From NCBI GenBank assembly GCA_036346225.1, contig JARFIW010000453.1:9238001-9302000 (forward strand): a stretch of 64,000 nt of DNA. Direction: 5' to 3'. The notes beneath the pieces are model-generated. The model did no database searches. It was not told where the DNA came from and worked only from the letters and a program-made list of their open reading frames with translations. The DNA is from Platerodrilus igneus (Eukaryota; Arthropoda; Insecta; Coleoptera; Lycidae). Positions 1 to 11,491 of this stretch are shown piece after piece. Every line of letters begins with the position of its first letter. Positions within the stretch are counted from its first letter, which is position 1. The position numbers and the translations under genes are program-made.

Positions 1-199
1 GGTAATAGTGGTTGTGGTAGTTTAGTATTGGTTGTAAAAAATCAACGTTAGAAAAGAGAGCAGAATCAAATAAAACTTCAGTCACGTGAGATACAGGACC
101 AGAAACAGGTACAACTTTATCAACATTACATAATTGAACAGAACTAGGTAAATCTTCATCACCGTTAGATAAAAGAACCAAAGTGGATAACATTTCATC

Positions 200-2110
200 G
201 ACGTTAGACAGAATTAGGCAACGTTTCATCAACGTTAGGTAAAGTAACTACAAAGGAGCAAAATCAGGTAAAACTTCAGCCACAATAGAAATTGCTTTTT
301 CGATAACAGCAGATAAAGAAACAGAATCAAGTAATACTTCAGTCATAATAGGATTTATTTCGTCGACAACAGCAGATACAAGAATTGGAGCAGGTAAAAC
401 TTCTACGACAGCAACATGCATTATAGATACGGGTTCACTAACTTCAACATGACCTTCTCTGTCAGTATTATAAGTCATCGTAACTTTAGCTACATCTGCT
501 ATTGCAGACACGACAACGAATTCTTTGGTAGAATCATTTAAGGCTGCAGGAACAAATTCTTGAATGTTCTACCTGTAAGTTTCTAGTTTGTACTATTATC
601 TCAATTCGTGGAAGAGGCACAGCTTGAGGTGAAAGTAAATACGTATGGCACGTTCGATCATCATTCAAAGAGCTGACAAGAATTTTGGTTCCTATTCGGG
701 GAGTTTGGTGAGTAGGGGTGTGATAACCATAGACATGTGGACGTTAAAGCTGGGGGCAGACAGAAGAGTCGTGTCCGGCTTGATCACGATTCCAGCCATT
801 AATGTTCGAGGTTAAAGCTCCGCAAGTAGTATTCGAAATTTTAATAATAGGGGTTTTGAGTTAAGTAAAGGGTGAGCAGAAACAGGGAGTACACCGGTTC
901 GAGAAGTGGGTTTGGTTGAGGTAGGATTAGTAAAAGTTACTACAGAATTGGCAATTGCAGACGCAGCAGGCGTGTACGCTAAGGAAGGTTCCAACAAATC
1001 GGGCTAGTACAAGAAGACGGACTAAAACTGTCTGCGGAACACTTGCTAAATTCTAGTCTTTTCCCCAAAAATAGTAATTGTACAATAGAAGTAATTTCTA
1101 CAAGTGCTAAAGAAGATTGATAACACAAGGCTAAATTGCGTCGCTGAATCTCCAGTTGTTGCAGTTCCGATAAGGGAACGGACAGTCGTAAGAATAAAAT
1201 TTGCATTGTTGCTACGTATAAGCCAATAGTCTCAGTAGACCCATAGTTTGGGAATTTATTTCGTCCATTAGGCGTTTATTGTAATCAACAGATAGAAATT
1301 TGGCTTTTAGTAAATCGACGTCTTTCCAACATGTAAGAGAACTTTGATGCGCTCGAAAGATTAGTAACGCCTTCCCCGTAAGTAACTCAGAAGTAAAAAG
1401 AAAAGTTGTTGCGTATAAATATTACAAGAAACGCTAAGTTCATTTATTCGTACCAAAAATTCGGGTAGGATCCTTCACCAATGAATGAGATATTTAATTT
1501 AGTAATAGAATACCCTTTAGTAGAAACTACAGGATTGTTAATAATAGAAGTATCCATTTTTGGTTCGGAATCCAAAGATAAGGGACTTCCTCAGTAAATG
1601 TAGTGGAATCATTAAGAGTTTGTGAGATAGAAGCAGGCTGCTGAAAAAAGTCAGAAAACATGACACACTTAAATTTTATAACGGTCGTCTCAAAATCGGA
1701 ACGAACAGATTGTAGAGCTAACAGGAATTTATTTTTTATCAGGGCTTCCCTATCGGATTTAAACGCCATCAGTTCACATCGTCGCTGAGTATGTACCCAT
1801 AAGGACCATAAACGTGCAAATTTACTATCAGTGATATCCCTAGCGAATTCGTCAGAGGACGATTCAAGTTCCGTAAGTGTGCGTTGAATAGCCTCCCGAT
1901 CGCCTTTGAAAGCGATGATATAAGCAATTTTTGTAAGCGATTAGTTTGCCTCATCTCGAGAGCGTTTCAGGTGGTTTTACGCAATCCTTCTACTTTAATA
2001 TCTAGTTCGAACCCACGAGACGATAGTTCGTACTGCAATTCCAGCTTTAGCAGTCAGTTGACATCTAATTCTCATGGAACCATTATAACAAAGAAACAAA
2101 AAAATAATAA
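200..2110 (-). pseudogene. Degenerate gag region of a minus-strand LTR retrotransposon
   Basis: Read on the minus strand, several frames broken by stops together give a helical, charged Gag-like protein. Near 1955-2075 is a segment resembling the SAP-like N-terminus of some insect Gypsy Gags (LQYELSSRGFELD, then LRKT). Near 1790-1900 is a helical stretch (GDREAIQRTLTELESSSDEF), and 1527-1769 continues it (SDREALIKNKFLLALQSVRS). The region starts just downstream of a PBS and LTR on the same strand, which is where Gag belongs. No protease or RT is visible before the window edge, so the element is cut by the window or truncated. Gag is the best reading; BEL/Pao rather than Gypsy cannot be excluded. 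Confidence 0.55.
240..460 (-). repeat. Degenerate ~21-residue coding repeats in the Gag-like region
   Basis: The 87-residue minus-strand frame at 248-511 contains about 2.5 imperfect copies of a unit beginning EVL(P/L) and containing SAV(V/I) and a following hydrophobic stretch. At DNA level, related phrases built on acttca, cgacaacagcagat and similar words recur through 60-450. It looks like an intragenic repeat in the C-terminal part of a Gag-like protein. Confidence 0.4.
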
Positions 2111-2260
2111 ATAAAGAAATTTACCCCACTAGAAACAGTAGAATAAATTATAATACGCTTATATTATACCTAAAAAAAAAACGATTAAATTTAGTAAGGA
2201 CGTTACAAAATAATTACGTCTTAAAGTTACATTAAAATTAACGGGAGAAAGTAATAAGTA

Positions 2261-2272
2261 GTAGGGCGCCAA
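2261..2272 (-). promoter_or_regulatory. Primer binding site of minus-strand LTR element
   Basis: On the minus strand the LTR region ends in TTGGCGCCCTAC, the TGGCGCC-type tRNA primer binding site typical of Gypsy and retrovirus-like elements. It lies between the LTR (2273-3842) and the Gag-like region, as expected for a 5' LTR/leader junction. Confidence 0.6.
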
Positions 2273-3842
2273 CGGTTTCGACTGTAATTATGATTATCAA
2301 CGAAAACGCAAGTCTGATAATCGGTGGGAAAATAGATAAAAGAGTCTTACCGAAACGTTACACTGAAATTAAACGAAGATCTAAAACATGTAAAAGTGTC
2401 AAGACAGAACATAGAGCACAGACATAGATCGAGGCGGAAAGTTAACTAAGAAAAAATAGGGCTAAAAGTTAAATAAGAAAATCGGAACAGAAAGTTAAGT
2501 AAGAAAATCGAGGCAATAAGTTAAGTAAGAAATCGGGACAGAAACTTAAGTAAAAAAATCGGGGCCACACGTTGGGTTTACCAAATTTGTAAGGTTAAAA
2601 CGCTCGGATCGGACAGAAACAGAAATGACAGTTAAGTGGGGAGTCGCTCGAATCACAATTACGTATAAAAAATTAGGGAATTCAGAAATACTACGCTAAC
2701 CACAAATGCGGAGAGTGGGCTGGTTCACATAGACAAAGAAAGAATATCGCCATCGAATTTTTATTTACAGTACAAATAAAAATTTCTATTTTAAACGAAA
2801 AATAAATAAAAAGTTATATTGTTACGGACAATTTTAATAATTAAAATACAAAGGGCACATTTCGTAGTGTAACATTAAAAAGAAAACTAAGCGGTCTAGA
2901 ACAAAAAAGTAAAGTTTGGACTTTCTTTTAGACAAATATTTTACGATACATGTAGTACATTTAGGATATTTTCTATTAAGCAATTTAAAATAATAATGAA
3001 TACCAGAGAAGCTAGTTTTTCAAACGGGTTCGGTACACATATTTCACCTGTAGGCGCAATGCGACTTGGGTCTGGCTTTTGGTATAAAAAAGAAATACAA
3101 CGTTACATGCCTTTAGATGCCGGGATACTTATCTTGCATCTACATCCGTGAAGACGAAAGAGCCAAGCATCTTGTACTCGCTCACTGATGAAGCGCCACA
3201 ACAGTAGCCAGATCATTAGTGTTGCGATCATAACTGCAACAGCGGCTTACGCCAGAAAGCATTTGGGTCTACATAAAATAACAATTAGACCTACGTGAAA
3301 GAACAATTGGGCCTACGTAGAAAGCAATTGTGCCTATGTAGAAGACCTAAAAGAATAATCCTACTAGCATTAATAAGCACGTAAGAACTTACCAGTGCAC
3401 CCAGGATATCAACTTCTCGTAAAAAACGTGCATCGTTCTTAGAGTACTAGAACTAACCACGTAGTAAGCACATGCTTAGACGAATAAAGGTAGGATCAAA
3501 GTGAAAGTCAATTTAGGAAACGATATGATAATCGATTCAAATATTTAGGTAACACATGTTAAAACAAACACTTCTAAAGTCGTTGTAATGCATAAATAGA
3601 TAACCAAAAACCGGAAAATTGACTACAGTTGCCTTAGTTAATCACATTTGTAGAAAATGTATCCTACTCAAACATTATTACTACTCATAAATAAAGCGAG
3701 CATATTCTTTTAGAAGACAAGGATTGTAGATAACCTAGTACATTTTCGACATTTATCAAACAATAAAGATAAATTGAAGATATTTGAAAAAAAATCTTAA
3801 ATCGAACGACAATATTTAGCAGGGTACAATTGAACGTAACAA
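2273..3842 (-). repeat. Long terminal repeat, family A copy 1
   Basis: About 1.57 kb. Read on the minus strand it starts TGTTACGTT (complement of 3834-3842), the same start as the LTR at 20641. Two internal blocks match the + strand copy at 6240-6960: the block at 3185-3285 (words TGTAGACCCAAATGC, CCGCTGTTGCAGT and GATCTGGCTACTG) and the block at 2640-2850 (TTGTCCGTA, CAATAAAAATTCG-like, TATTTCT and ATACGTGATTGTGATTCG-like words). It ends at the PBS. The stretch contains no gene. Confidence 0.65.
2430..2575. repeat. Tandem repeat, ~28-bp unit x5
   Basis: Five imperfect head-to-tail copies of a 27-29-bp unit of the form gttaagtaagaaaatcgggacagaa. It lies near the 3' end of the family A LTR, about 160 bp before the PBS, so it would be in the R/U5 part of the transcript. 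The + strand copies at 6240-6960 and 20641 do not show it, so it is specific to this copy or subfamily. Confidence 0.8.
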
Positions 3843-4167
3843 TGTAAAATGAATTCGTTTTGTACATCTGGAATAAAACTTTTTGAGCACTTGAGTTCTG
3901 GATTGTTCGAAGTGATTTTTTGGTTTCCCCACACTCGAACAGTCAGTTCTATTTTGAATTTCGCTAAGGAAGATAGGTTGCAAATTGCAGGTGACTAAAA
4001 ATGAGTTGTAGCTACAACAGTATGCTGTTTATAGCAGAGTATGATCTACAGATTAATATTTGTGGCATGTACAGAATAGTGTCAAGCAGTTATATTGGTA
4101 GACAGTATACTGTAGTAGTACCAAATGTAATTGAATGTATAATTTTATTTTTATTTCTGCAGGAGAA
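3843..4167. other. Spacer between LTR and MULE remnant
   Basis: No gene seen. It lies between the outer end of the family A LTR and the first recognisable MULE-like codons. A convincing terminal inverted repeat of the MULE was not found here. Confidence 0.4.
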
Positions 4168-5628
4168 CTGACAATGGGTGTTTCGTTTAATCGTATTCTG
4201 GAATATATACGTGATGGTGCTAGCGAGCATATAAAACCTTAAGATCTTATAAATAGCAAATATTTGCAAAATATTCAAAAGGAATTTAGTATTCTTTGAA
4301 TTATGCATTTGCATGAAAACGATGCTCTTAGTGTTAAAGTCTGGGTAAAAAATATGAACAAACGTGTCAAATAATCTCCAATATTCAGTTATAAAATGCA
4401 GCATGAAACTTCAGAGATAGATAACTTCAAAGATAGTGATTTTGTGTTAACTATCATGACCGAATTTCAGCTGGAGTTTTTTCTTAAATTTGGACAAAAT
4501 ATTATATGTATTGATTCAACTCATGGGAGAAATAGTTATGATTTTTTGATAAATACTTTATTGGTTTTTTATAAATAAGAGGAAGCAGTTCCTGTTGCCT
4601 ACTTAATAACTAATCTGACCGATACATCGGTGTGCGAGTACTTTTTTACTTTAATTAGCGAACGGTGTCGATCCATTTCATCAAAGGTGTTCATGTCTGA
4701 CGATGATCCTATATTTTATAATACGTAGATAAAAGTAATGAACAACCCTCATTACACCAGCTTTTATGTGCTTGGCACGTAGATCGTAATTGAGGGAAAC
4801 AGCTGGTTAAAATAAGTGACTCTGTAGAAACTAAAACAGTCGTTTATAAATGTTTAGGAATGCTATTGGATTGTTGATACTCACGCAGAATTTAAAACAC
4901 TCCTAGCAGCTATTGTGCAATGAAGGACTTAAGAATTTGTAACATAGTTCGTTAATAACTATACTCTCCGAAAATATTTATGGGCTTATTGTTTCAGAAA
5001 TCGTTTAGGCATCGATACTGGAATCTTTCCATAAGGTGCTGAAACATATTTATTTAGAAGATAAAAAGTCCAAAAGGCTTGATAAGACAATGGTTGTGTT
5101 AATGAAATATACTAGAGATACATTATTTGCTAGATTTTCAAAAACCTTAAAGGGTAAAGGTACATATAGAATTAACCTAGTTAATAATAATCATTTAAAA
5201 TCAAAGAGTGTAAATAAAAAAAATAAATCTAGTGTTGATATTGAGGGAAGTATCTGGCAAGTTAAATCAGTCGATTGTGACATTTACTACTTAATTAAAA
5301 AGCAGAGAAAAACCTGTAACATAGTCAATTGTCAATTACAATGTACTACTTGTAAAGTGTCTGTACACTTGTACTCATGTACTTGTAGTCAGTATAGAAT
5401 GAAGTCTACAATGTTCAAGCATGTGCATGCAGTAGTAAGTTATCATAGTTCTAAATATATCACTGAAACAGAACCAAGAACAAAATCTGAATAGCAAAGA
5501 GTTAATTGTAACTGAGAATGTGACTTCTGATTTTAATTTAAATTTGTCACAGGCACGGATAATTCAGAGTGATCAAGATACACCAACGCATTATAGCAAG
5601 GGTTCGGCAAAATCAAAATTTTCCAGGT
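4168..5628 (+). pseudogene. MULE-like transposase with SWIM zinc finger, broken
   Basis: A degenerate Mutator-like (MULE) transposase read in several frames. At 4396-4578 is the DDE-fold start (FVLTIMTEFQ, then CIDSTHG with the first catalytic Asp). The reading continues past a stop as EEAVPVAYLITNLTD. Near 4690 comes FMSDDDPIFYN with the second Asp, and after a frameshift CAWHVDRN, the usual MULE Trp-His segment. The open frame 5036-5494 holds a SWIM-type zinc finger (CTCSQYRMKSTMFKHVH, the CxC...HxH pattern). One more frameshift lets the protein run to about 5628. At least four frame disruptions make it inactive. These proteins are mobile DNA transposases, not host genes. Confidence 0.8.
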
Positions 5629-6239
5629 AAAAAATGTTATGTTCAATTTTACCTTCCAAAATATTTTGCATTCGATTTACGATGTTCTCAAATATTCCAC
5701 ACTTCCACTTCAATATTTTGTAAGCTACCTGTTAAAGGAAACGCTTAAACACGCATTATAATGTAATAACTCGATTTGTTTCTATAAAACTCATTGTATA
5801 CAATTGAAATAAATGTTTGGTCAACACCCTGTATAATGTTATTAGTGTATTTGGTTTAAGTCAAAGTACCTCATTCTATCTTTGTTATTTAATATAACAC
5901 AGGAAATGTATTCGTTTATCAACAATCTTTGCTTTCTGAAAGGATGTGTCCGCTTTATTTAAAAGTAGCAATATAGGTTTGAAGAGAAGAGCTTTTCTAC
6001 ATGTGTGATTAACAAAGGCGATTGGATTCGCATTTGCCGGTTTTCCGTGTATATTTATGCATTAAAAAACTTAAGACGTGTTCTTTGACATGTGGTACCC
6101 TAATATTTCAATCGATTATTATATCGCGTCCTTTACCGGGTTTATTTTCATCCTGCTTTTCGTTCTAGCATATACTTCTTGCGTAGCTAATTATATTACT
6201 CCAAGAGTGCATGTCTTCCACGGGAATCTTAAATCTTCG
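5629..6239. other. Non-coding stretch with a transposon-like terminus
   Basis: No gene. At 5823-5836 is caacaccctgtata, the complement of a TACAGGGTG start shared by other elements here (18259, 40806, 51967). It may be the right end of the MULE or of an unrelated element; no matching left end was found. Confidence 0.35.
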
Positions 6240-6960
6240 ATGCATCGGTAAGTTTCTTACGTGTTTATTAATACTAGAAGGGATCTCTTTTTAGCTCTTT
6301 TACGTAGACCCAAATGCTGTTTACGTAGATCCGCTGTTGCAGTGATAGTCGCAGCGCTATAGATCTGGCTACTGATACGACGCTGCATCTGGGCGCAAGA
6401 ATCAAGACTTTTGCTGTTTTATCTCCGTAGATGCAAATTGTTTGTCCATTTTTGGTTGTTTGTGCGTAACCAATGCACTCGAAAATTCTAGTAACCTTGC
6501 CCCGACGGACGAAACCAGTTTCCAACACGCTCGCGAATGTTTCATATTAGGTCTTAAACTACTACTGGAAATTTTTCTGAATTCCATACTTTAATTTAAC
6601 ATGCTTGTTATTTAGACAATTTAAGCATTCATTTTTTACTGATTAGTTTTCTTTATGTATTAAACGACGAAATGCGTACTTCGTATGTAAATTCATAAAA
6701 GATTGTCCGTACAATATAATTCTTTTACTTATCTTAAATAGAATATTTTTCCTTGTGTTGTTTGTCAATAAAAATTCGTTGGTGATGTACTGTTCTTTGT
6801 CCTTGTAAACCACTCCACTTTCCGCTTCTGTAGTTATCCCGGTATTTCTACGTTTGTTTTACTTTTTATACGTGATCGTGATTCGTGCGGGTTCTCAGTT
6901 CGCTTTCCTTTCTGTTTCTGCCTGACCTGTGCGTTTTACCGTTATAAAAAAATCGCTTCG
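6240..6960 (+). repeat. Long terminal repeat fragment, family A copy 2
   Basis: Strong similarity by eye to the reverse complement of 2640-3300. Shared words include gtagacccaaatgctg, ccgctgttgcagt, gatctggctactg, attgtccgtacaatata, caataaaaattcg and ttatacgtgatcgtgattcg. It also resembles 21165-21930, which shares the gcacttcgtatgtaaa, gacgtgctt and cactttctgcgtctg-type words. No Gag or PBS follows, so it is probably a solo or truncated LTR. The upstream edge is uncertain. Confidence 0.65.
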
Positions 6961-7253
6961 TGTTCCATTGTAGTACCTTCGGGTGGATCACTGGAAAATC
7001 AAATGTAGTGTGTACACTGATTATACGTAAACAAAAAATTCATCATGCTTTGAATAACATCTTTATTTATTGTAATATGTTTTCTTCATTTTATAAATTA
7101 CTCGTTTTACACAGATATAACCAAGAATATAGCATTATCTCTATTATTCCGTAATGATTATGGAATTGTTATACTACAGGAAAATAACGTTTTCCCACGA
7201 CCACTTGTGAAAACAACGGATTGCAGACTATTTAGTTATTTAGACAGCGACGT

Positions 7254-7320
7254 ATATCACTCTATAGTACGAAATTACATAATTGTAGTATTGAAATACT
7301 TTTCAACTCTAGAGTGATAT
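7254..7320. repeat. Short inverted repeat, 14-bp arms
   Basis: Arms at 7254-7267 (atatcactctatag) and 7307-7320 (ctctagagtgatat) pair at 12 of 14 positions around a 39-nt AT-rich spacer. It could be a hairpin or a tiny MITE-like remnant. No flanking duplication was found. Confidence 0.5.
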
Positions 7321-7365
7321 GACGGCTATTAGTACGTTAATTACCAAGACAAACATTGGCTCAAT

Positions 7366-7542
7366 ATGGCGAATAAAATTATAGGTACTATATACAGGAT
7401 TTCTAAACCAGTCACTGCACCTCCAGAAAATTCTGATGAAGATATCATTATACAATTAACCGAAAGTGATGCAAATCTGTACAATACCCCATTGCAATTT
7501 ATGGGCTGCAGTAATAATAATCTTACTTTCAATTTTTACTAA
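7366..7542 (+). CDS. Small open frame, 58 codons, unknown
   Basis: A 58-residue frame starting MANKIIGTIY and containing an acidic stretch (PPENSDEDIIIQLTESD), ending TAA at 7540-7542. Its composition is more protein-like than the surrounding AT-rich DNA, but nothing else supports it. It could be an N-terminal remnant of a DNA transposase, a stray exon or chance. Confidence 0.15.
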   Translation: MANKIIGTIYRISKPVTAPPENSDEDIIIQLTESDANLYNTPLQFMGCSNNNLTFNFY

Positions 7543-8280
7543 AATAGTAATTATTAATGCCATTCTTGTTATTCAGTTGCTTATTTTCCTAGATCTCTCC
7601 ATTTTGCACTTTATTACTAGCATTTATAATTTTGCAAAATTTTGTAGTTGAAATTTCAAAACATGTTTTTCATAATTTTTTTTTCGTGGTCTTCGGAAAA
7701 GTAGTGTAGTCGTGAGGAAAGTGTCATTTCACACACTTGTAGTGTAGTATACTATTACTGTGTCTTGAGATTGTACCTAAAGATCCTACCAAAGTATCTA
7801 CCTACGTTATTCAACAAAAAATTCTAACAATATTATGATGAGATGAATAGTCAATTCATATTATGATCATGTTTGAAGGATCTTACATTTAACCGACCAT
7901 ATAAGTATGTTGATTTTCCTGAAAAGAAAACTTGCAACAATATATAACGTCCAGCAAGATTTTAATTAAAAAATTTCGCAAACATTATAGATTAAGTTCA
8001 CACGCTCTGATTAAAGGATATTATAAAAAAATCTCACGCAACAGTTCTGAATGTTTTGTAGTTTGGTTTCTAAGCTGTGTAGAGAGATAGTTAAAATAAA
8101 CAGTACTACAGTAGTTTACATGGCTAGGTGTTTAACACAAATTCCATTTCATTTGGAAAAAATCAGTTCTATATAAGTACATAGATTTGAGTTTGTAGTA
8201 GGTAATTGCTACAAACTTTGTTTATGTCACTTAAAATTTAGATTACAATCACAAATGACTCCTAATATTTTCACATTGTT
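7543..8280. other. AT-rich intergenic DNA
   Basis: No gene, RNA or repeat recognised between the small frame and the RTE target duplication. Confidence 0.4.
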
Positions 8281-8290
8281 GTTGAATATT
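8281..8290 (+). repeat. Target site duplication, left, of RTE copy 1
   Basis: The 10-mer gttgaatatt here recurs exactly at 12577-12586, directly after the element's gatgatgat tail. Confidence 0.8.
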
Positions 8291-8706
8291 CCATTTCGAA
8301 TGGACCTGCACCTTGCCGAAGTTCTAGATTACTAGAACAGCTGAAATGGCTTGCGTGTTCTAATGAGCTAAAGAGCCAAACTACAGGTCCAACCATAGTA
8401 GTAGGGTCGTTAGTGAAGAACCAGACTAAGACAGATCCCGAAAGAGGGCAGCGGCTCTTTCGGTACTTAGATTGGCAGAGACCATAGGGGTCGGTATGGC
8501 AGTCTAAGACACACTACCGCGATGTGGAAGGCAACGGAAACCACCACATTACCTCCCAAGTACACAGCGTACCTAAATTATAATAAAATGATGGCATTCT
8601 CTGGGGTAAAGATTCCGGAGTTAAAATAGTCCCCCATTCGGATCTCCGGGAGGGGACTACTTCGGAGGATGCGATCGGAAAGTTAAGAATAAGAGTCGGG
8701 AACATT

Positions 8707-9765
8707 TTGCGAGTCGGAGCGTGGAATGTTAGAACTATGAAGCAAGTGGGTAAGCTAGAGAACCTAAAAATCGAAATAAATAGGTTATCATTAGACATAG
8801 TAGGAATCAGCGAAGTTCGGTGGCCAGAGGCGGGGGATTTTTGGAGTGGAGACTTCAGGGTAATTTATACAGGAGCCGAGGAAGGAAATTTGGGTGTGGG
8901 GATAGTTGTGCGAAAAAAGATAGGATACTGTGTAGAAAATTACTTACAAAAGAATGAAAGAGTACTCATGGTTAGATTAGAATTTAAACCGGTAAACACA
9001 GTAATAATACAAGTATACATGCCCACCTCTAGCTACAGTGACAAAGAGGTAGAAGCGATCTACAAAGATATCGAAGACATATTAAGACACGTAAAAGGAC
9101 ATGAAAATTTAATAATTCCGGGGAATTTTAATACAGTGGTAGGTGAGGGTAGGGAAGAAGCGATAGTAGGTTTATTTGGTTTAGGCACTAGAAACGACAG
9201 AGGAAATAGGCTGGTAGAATTTTGTGACAAGAACAATTTAATCATTACAAACACATTATTTCAACATCATGCTAGAAGACGATATACGTGGAAGATGCCA
9301 GGAGATATAGGAAGATATCAAATAGATTACATTCTTGTTAGACAACGGTTTAGGAATCAAGTAAAAGACTGTAGAAGCTACCCAGAAGCAGATATAGACA
9401 CTGACCACAACATCGTAATTATGAAGGCCGCACTTAAAATAAAAAATTTGAAGAAAAGTAACGGAAAAAGGCACTTGGACCTACAGAAACTAAAAGAGAA
9501 AGATATTCAAGAAAGATTCGAAAATAGGTCAAATGAATTGCTCAAAGATATCGGGAAAATATCTGATACTAAGGAAGTAGAAACAGAATGGGATAACATT
9601 AAATCCAGCCTCGACATGGCGGCCAGAGATATTCTGGGGTATACACAAAAAGCAAATAAGAAACCATGGATAACAAAGGATATCCTGAATTTAATAGAAG
9701 AAAGACGAAAATACAAAAATAAATCAGACGAAACAGGAAAACGGAGATACAAAGCCATAAAATGA
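8707..9765 (+). pseudogene. RTE endonuclease domain (APE type), N-terminal part of ORF2
   Basis: 352 residues. It opens with the APE signature GAWNVRTM, then DIVGISEVRW (metal-binding Glu), VYMPTSSYSD and IIPGNFNTVVG. In that last motif the family consensus GDFN is GNFN here, so a catalytic Asp is Asn. Later motifs are NTLFQHHARRRYTWKMPG, QIDYILV and DTDHNIVI (catalytic Asp and His). A Lys-rich linker follows. The frame ends in a TGA at 9763 where the sister copy at 23200 has TGG, so the stop is a lesion. The protein would nick target DNA for target-primed reverse transcription. Confidence 0.85.
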
Positions 9766-10013
9766 GAAATTATTCGAAAATGCAGGAAAGCTAAAGAACA
9801 ATGGATTGATGAAAAGTGCAAAGAGGTACAAACTAAGATGGAAGTAGGAAAGACAGATAGAAACGTATAGCAGAAATATAAGGGACGCGAGAGGAAATGT
9901 CATTATAGAAAATGTAGAGAAACTGGGTATATGGCAAGAATATATAGGGGAATTTATATGCAGGAGAAGAACTAACTGCATTAGAAAAGGAATCAGACAT
10001 TAAAAAAGATGAC

Positions 10014-11491
10014 TTGGGATATCCTATACTTAGAGATGAATTTGAAATAGCATTAAAAGGTCTGAAAAATGGTAAGGCGCCGGGTACAGATAAGGTGCAA
10101 GCGGAGACTCTAAAAGCCGCTGGTCAAGCAGTAACAGAACGTCTCTTCCAACTTGTAAGCTATATGTATGAGACAGGCGAGATACCCAAAGATTTCAAAC
10201 ATAACATCATAGTAACTATACCAAAAAAGAAAGGCGCAGATAGATGTGAAAATTTTCGAACAATAAGCTTGACAGCACACGTATCAAAAATATTAACTAG
10301 AATTGTACAAAGACGAATGGAAAAACGGGCTGAAGAAATACTAGGAGAAGACCAATTTGGGTTTAGGCGAAACAGGGAACACGGGAGACTATCTTAGCTC
10401 TGAGGGTGATAATGGAGAAAACAATACAAAAAGAGGAAAGCGTGTATATAGGGTTTGTAGATCTGGAAAAAGCATTTGACAATGTAAAATGGAAAAAAAT
10501 GTTCGGAATACTCAAAAAGATTGGAATGAGTTATAGGGATAGACGAATAGTACATAGCTTATACAAAGAGCAAACAGGAGTAATAGAATTAGAGCAGGAA
10601 CGTAGAGAAGTAAACATCAGGAAAGGGGTGAGACAGGGATGTTCCCTATCCCCGCTAATTTTTAACTTGTACATTGAAGAGGCAATGAATACTGTCAAAT
10701 GCAGGAAGACATTTGGAATTACTATGCAGGGACAAAAAATTGATATGCTTAGATTTGCAGATGATATAGCGGTACTAGCATCTAGCAAAGAAGAGTTAGA
10801 AGCTGCTCTCAATGAAATGGAAACGGTTCTAACAGAAAGATACGGTATGAAAATTAACAAAAGTAAAACTAAAGTACTAGTATGCAAAGGAGGGAAAAAT
10901 AAATCAAAAACAAGAATACAAATATGTAACACGAGCTTACCAGAGGTTAAGGATTTCTGCTACCTAGGAAGACAAATAACGCAAGATGGGAAAAGCACAA
11001 AAGATATAAAACAAAGATTAGCACAAGGCCGTGCCAGATTTAACAAGAAAAAGCAACTACTGTGCTCAAAGACCACAAACTTAGAAACAAGGAAAAGATT
11101 GCTCAAAACATATGTGTGGAGCACAGCACTGTATAGCTGTGAAGCCTGGACAGTAGGAGTAGCGGACAAGAAAAAGGTAGAAACCTTTGAAATGTGGTGC
11201 TACAGACGTATGATGAAGATATCATGGACAGACAAAGTGAAGAACAAAGAGGTACTAAAAATGGTAGGGGAAGAAAGAAATATGTGGAAAACGCTAAAAA
11301 ATAAGAGAGATAGGATGATAGGCCACATACTACGGCATGAGGGAATAGTGCGGAATATACTAGAAGCAGAGATAGGAATAAAGAGAAGAAGAGGTAGACC
11401 TAGGTTAGACTACTGCATACAGATAGTGAAAGATGTAGGCTGTAGGAGTTTCAGGGAAATGTGTAGGCTAGCTCAGAAGAGAAATCAATAG
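10014..11491 (+). pseudogene. RTE reverse transcriptase domain, C-terminal part of ORF2
   Basis: Two overlapping frames, 10014-10397 and 10406-11491, carry a complete RT. The first has KAPGTDKVQAE, IIVTIPKKK, CENFRTISL and LGEDQFGFR. The second has IGFVDLEKAFDNV (motif A Asp), VRQGCSLSPLIFNLYIEEAM (motif B), MLRFADDIAVL (catalytic FADD) and FCYLGRQI, then a C-terminal WTDKVKNKEVL...GHILRHEG region ending in a basic GRPRLDY stretch. The frame break near 10378-10400 is a one-base difference from the sister copy. About 45 bases present in the sister copy after 23300 are missing near 9855. So this copy is not translatable as one protein. Confidence 0.85.

Noticed and set aside
2430..2575. CRISPR-like array
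   Set aside because: Units are contiguous without unique spacers, imperfect, and in a eukaryotic LTR.
3185..3210. CTGATGA motif as a third hammerhead
   Set aside because: No GAAA partner or helix II follows, and it lies within an LTR block shared with 6300. Other CTGATGA occurrences (11890, 19313, 25188, 40577, 50252, 61990) fail in the same way.
4090..4404. 104-codon minus-strand frame
   Set aside because: It is antisense to the N-terminal MULE transposase codons.
8707..9765. Host gene craniofacial development protein 2-like
   Set aside because: The frame is the endonuclease domain of an RTE element, with RT downstream and target duplications around it.
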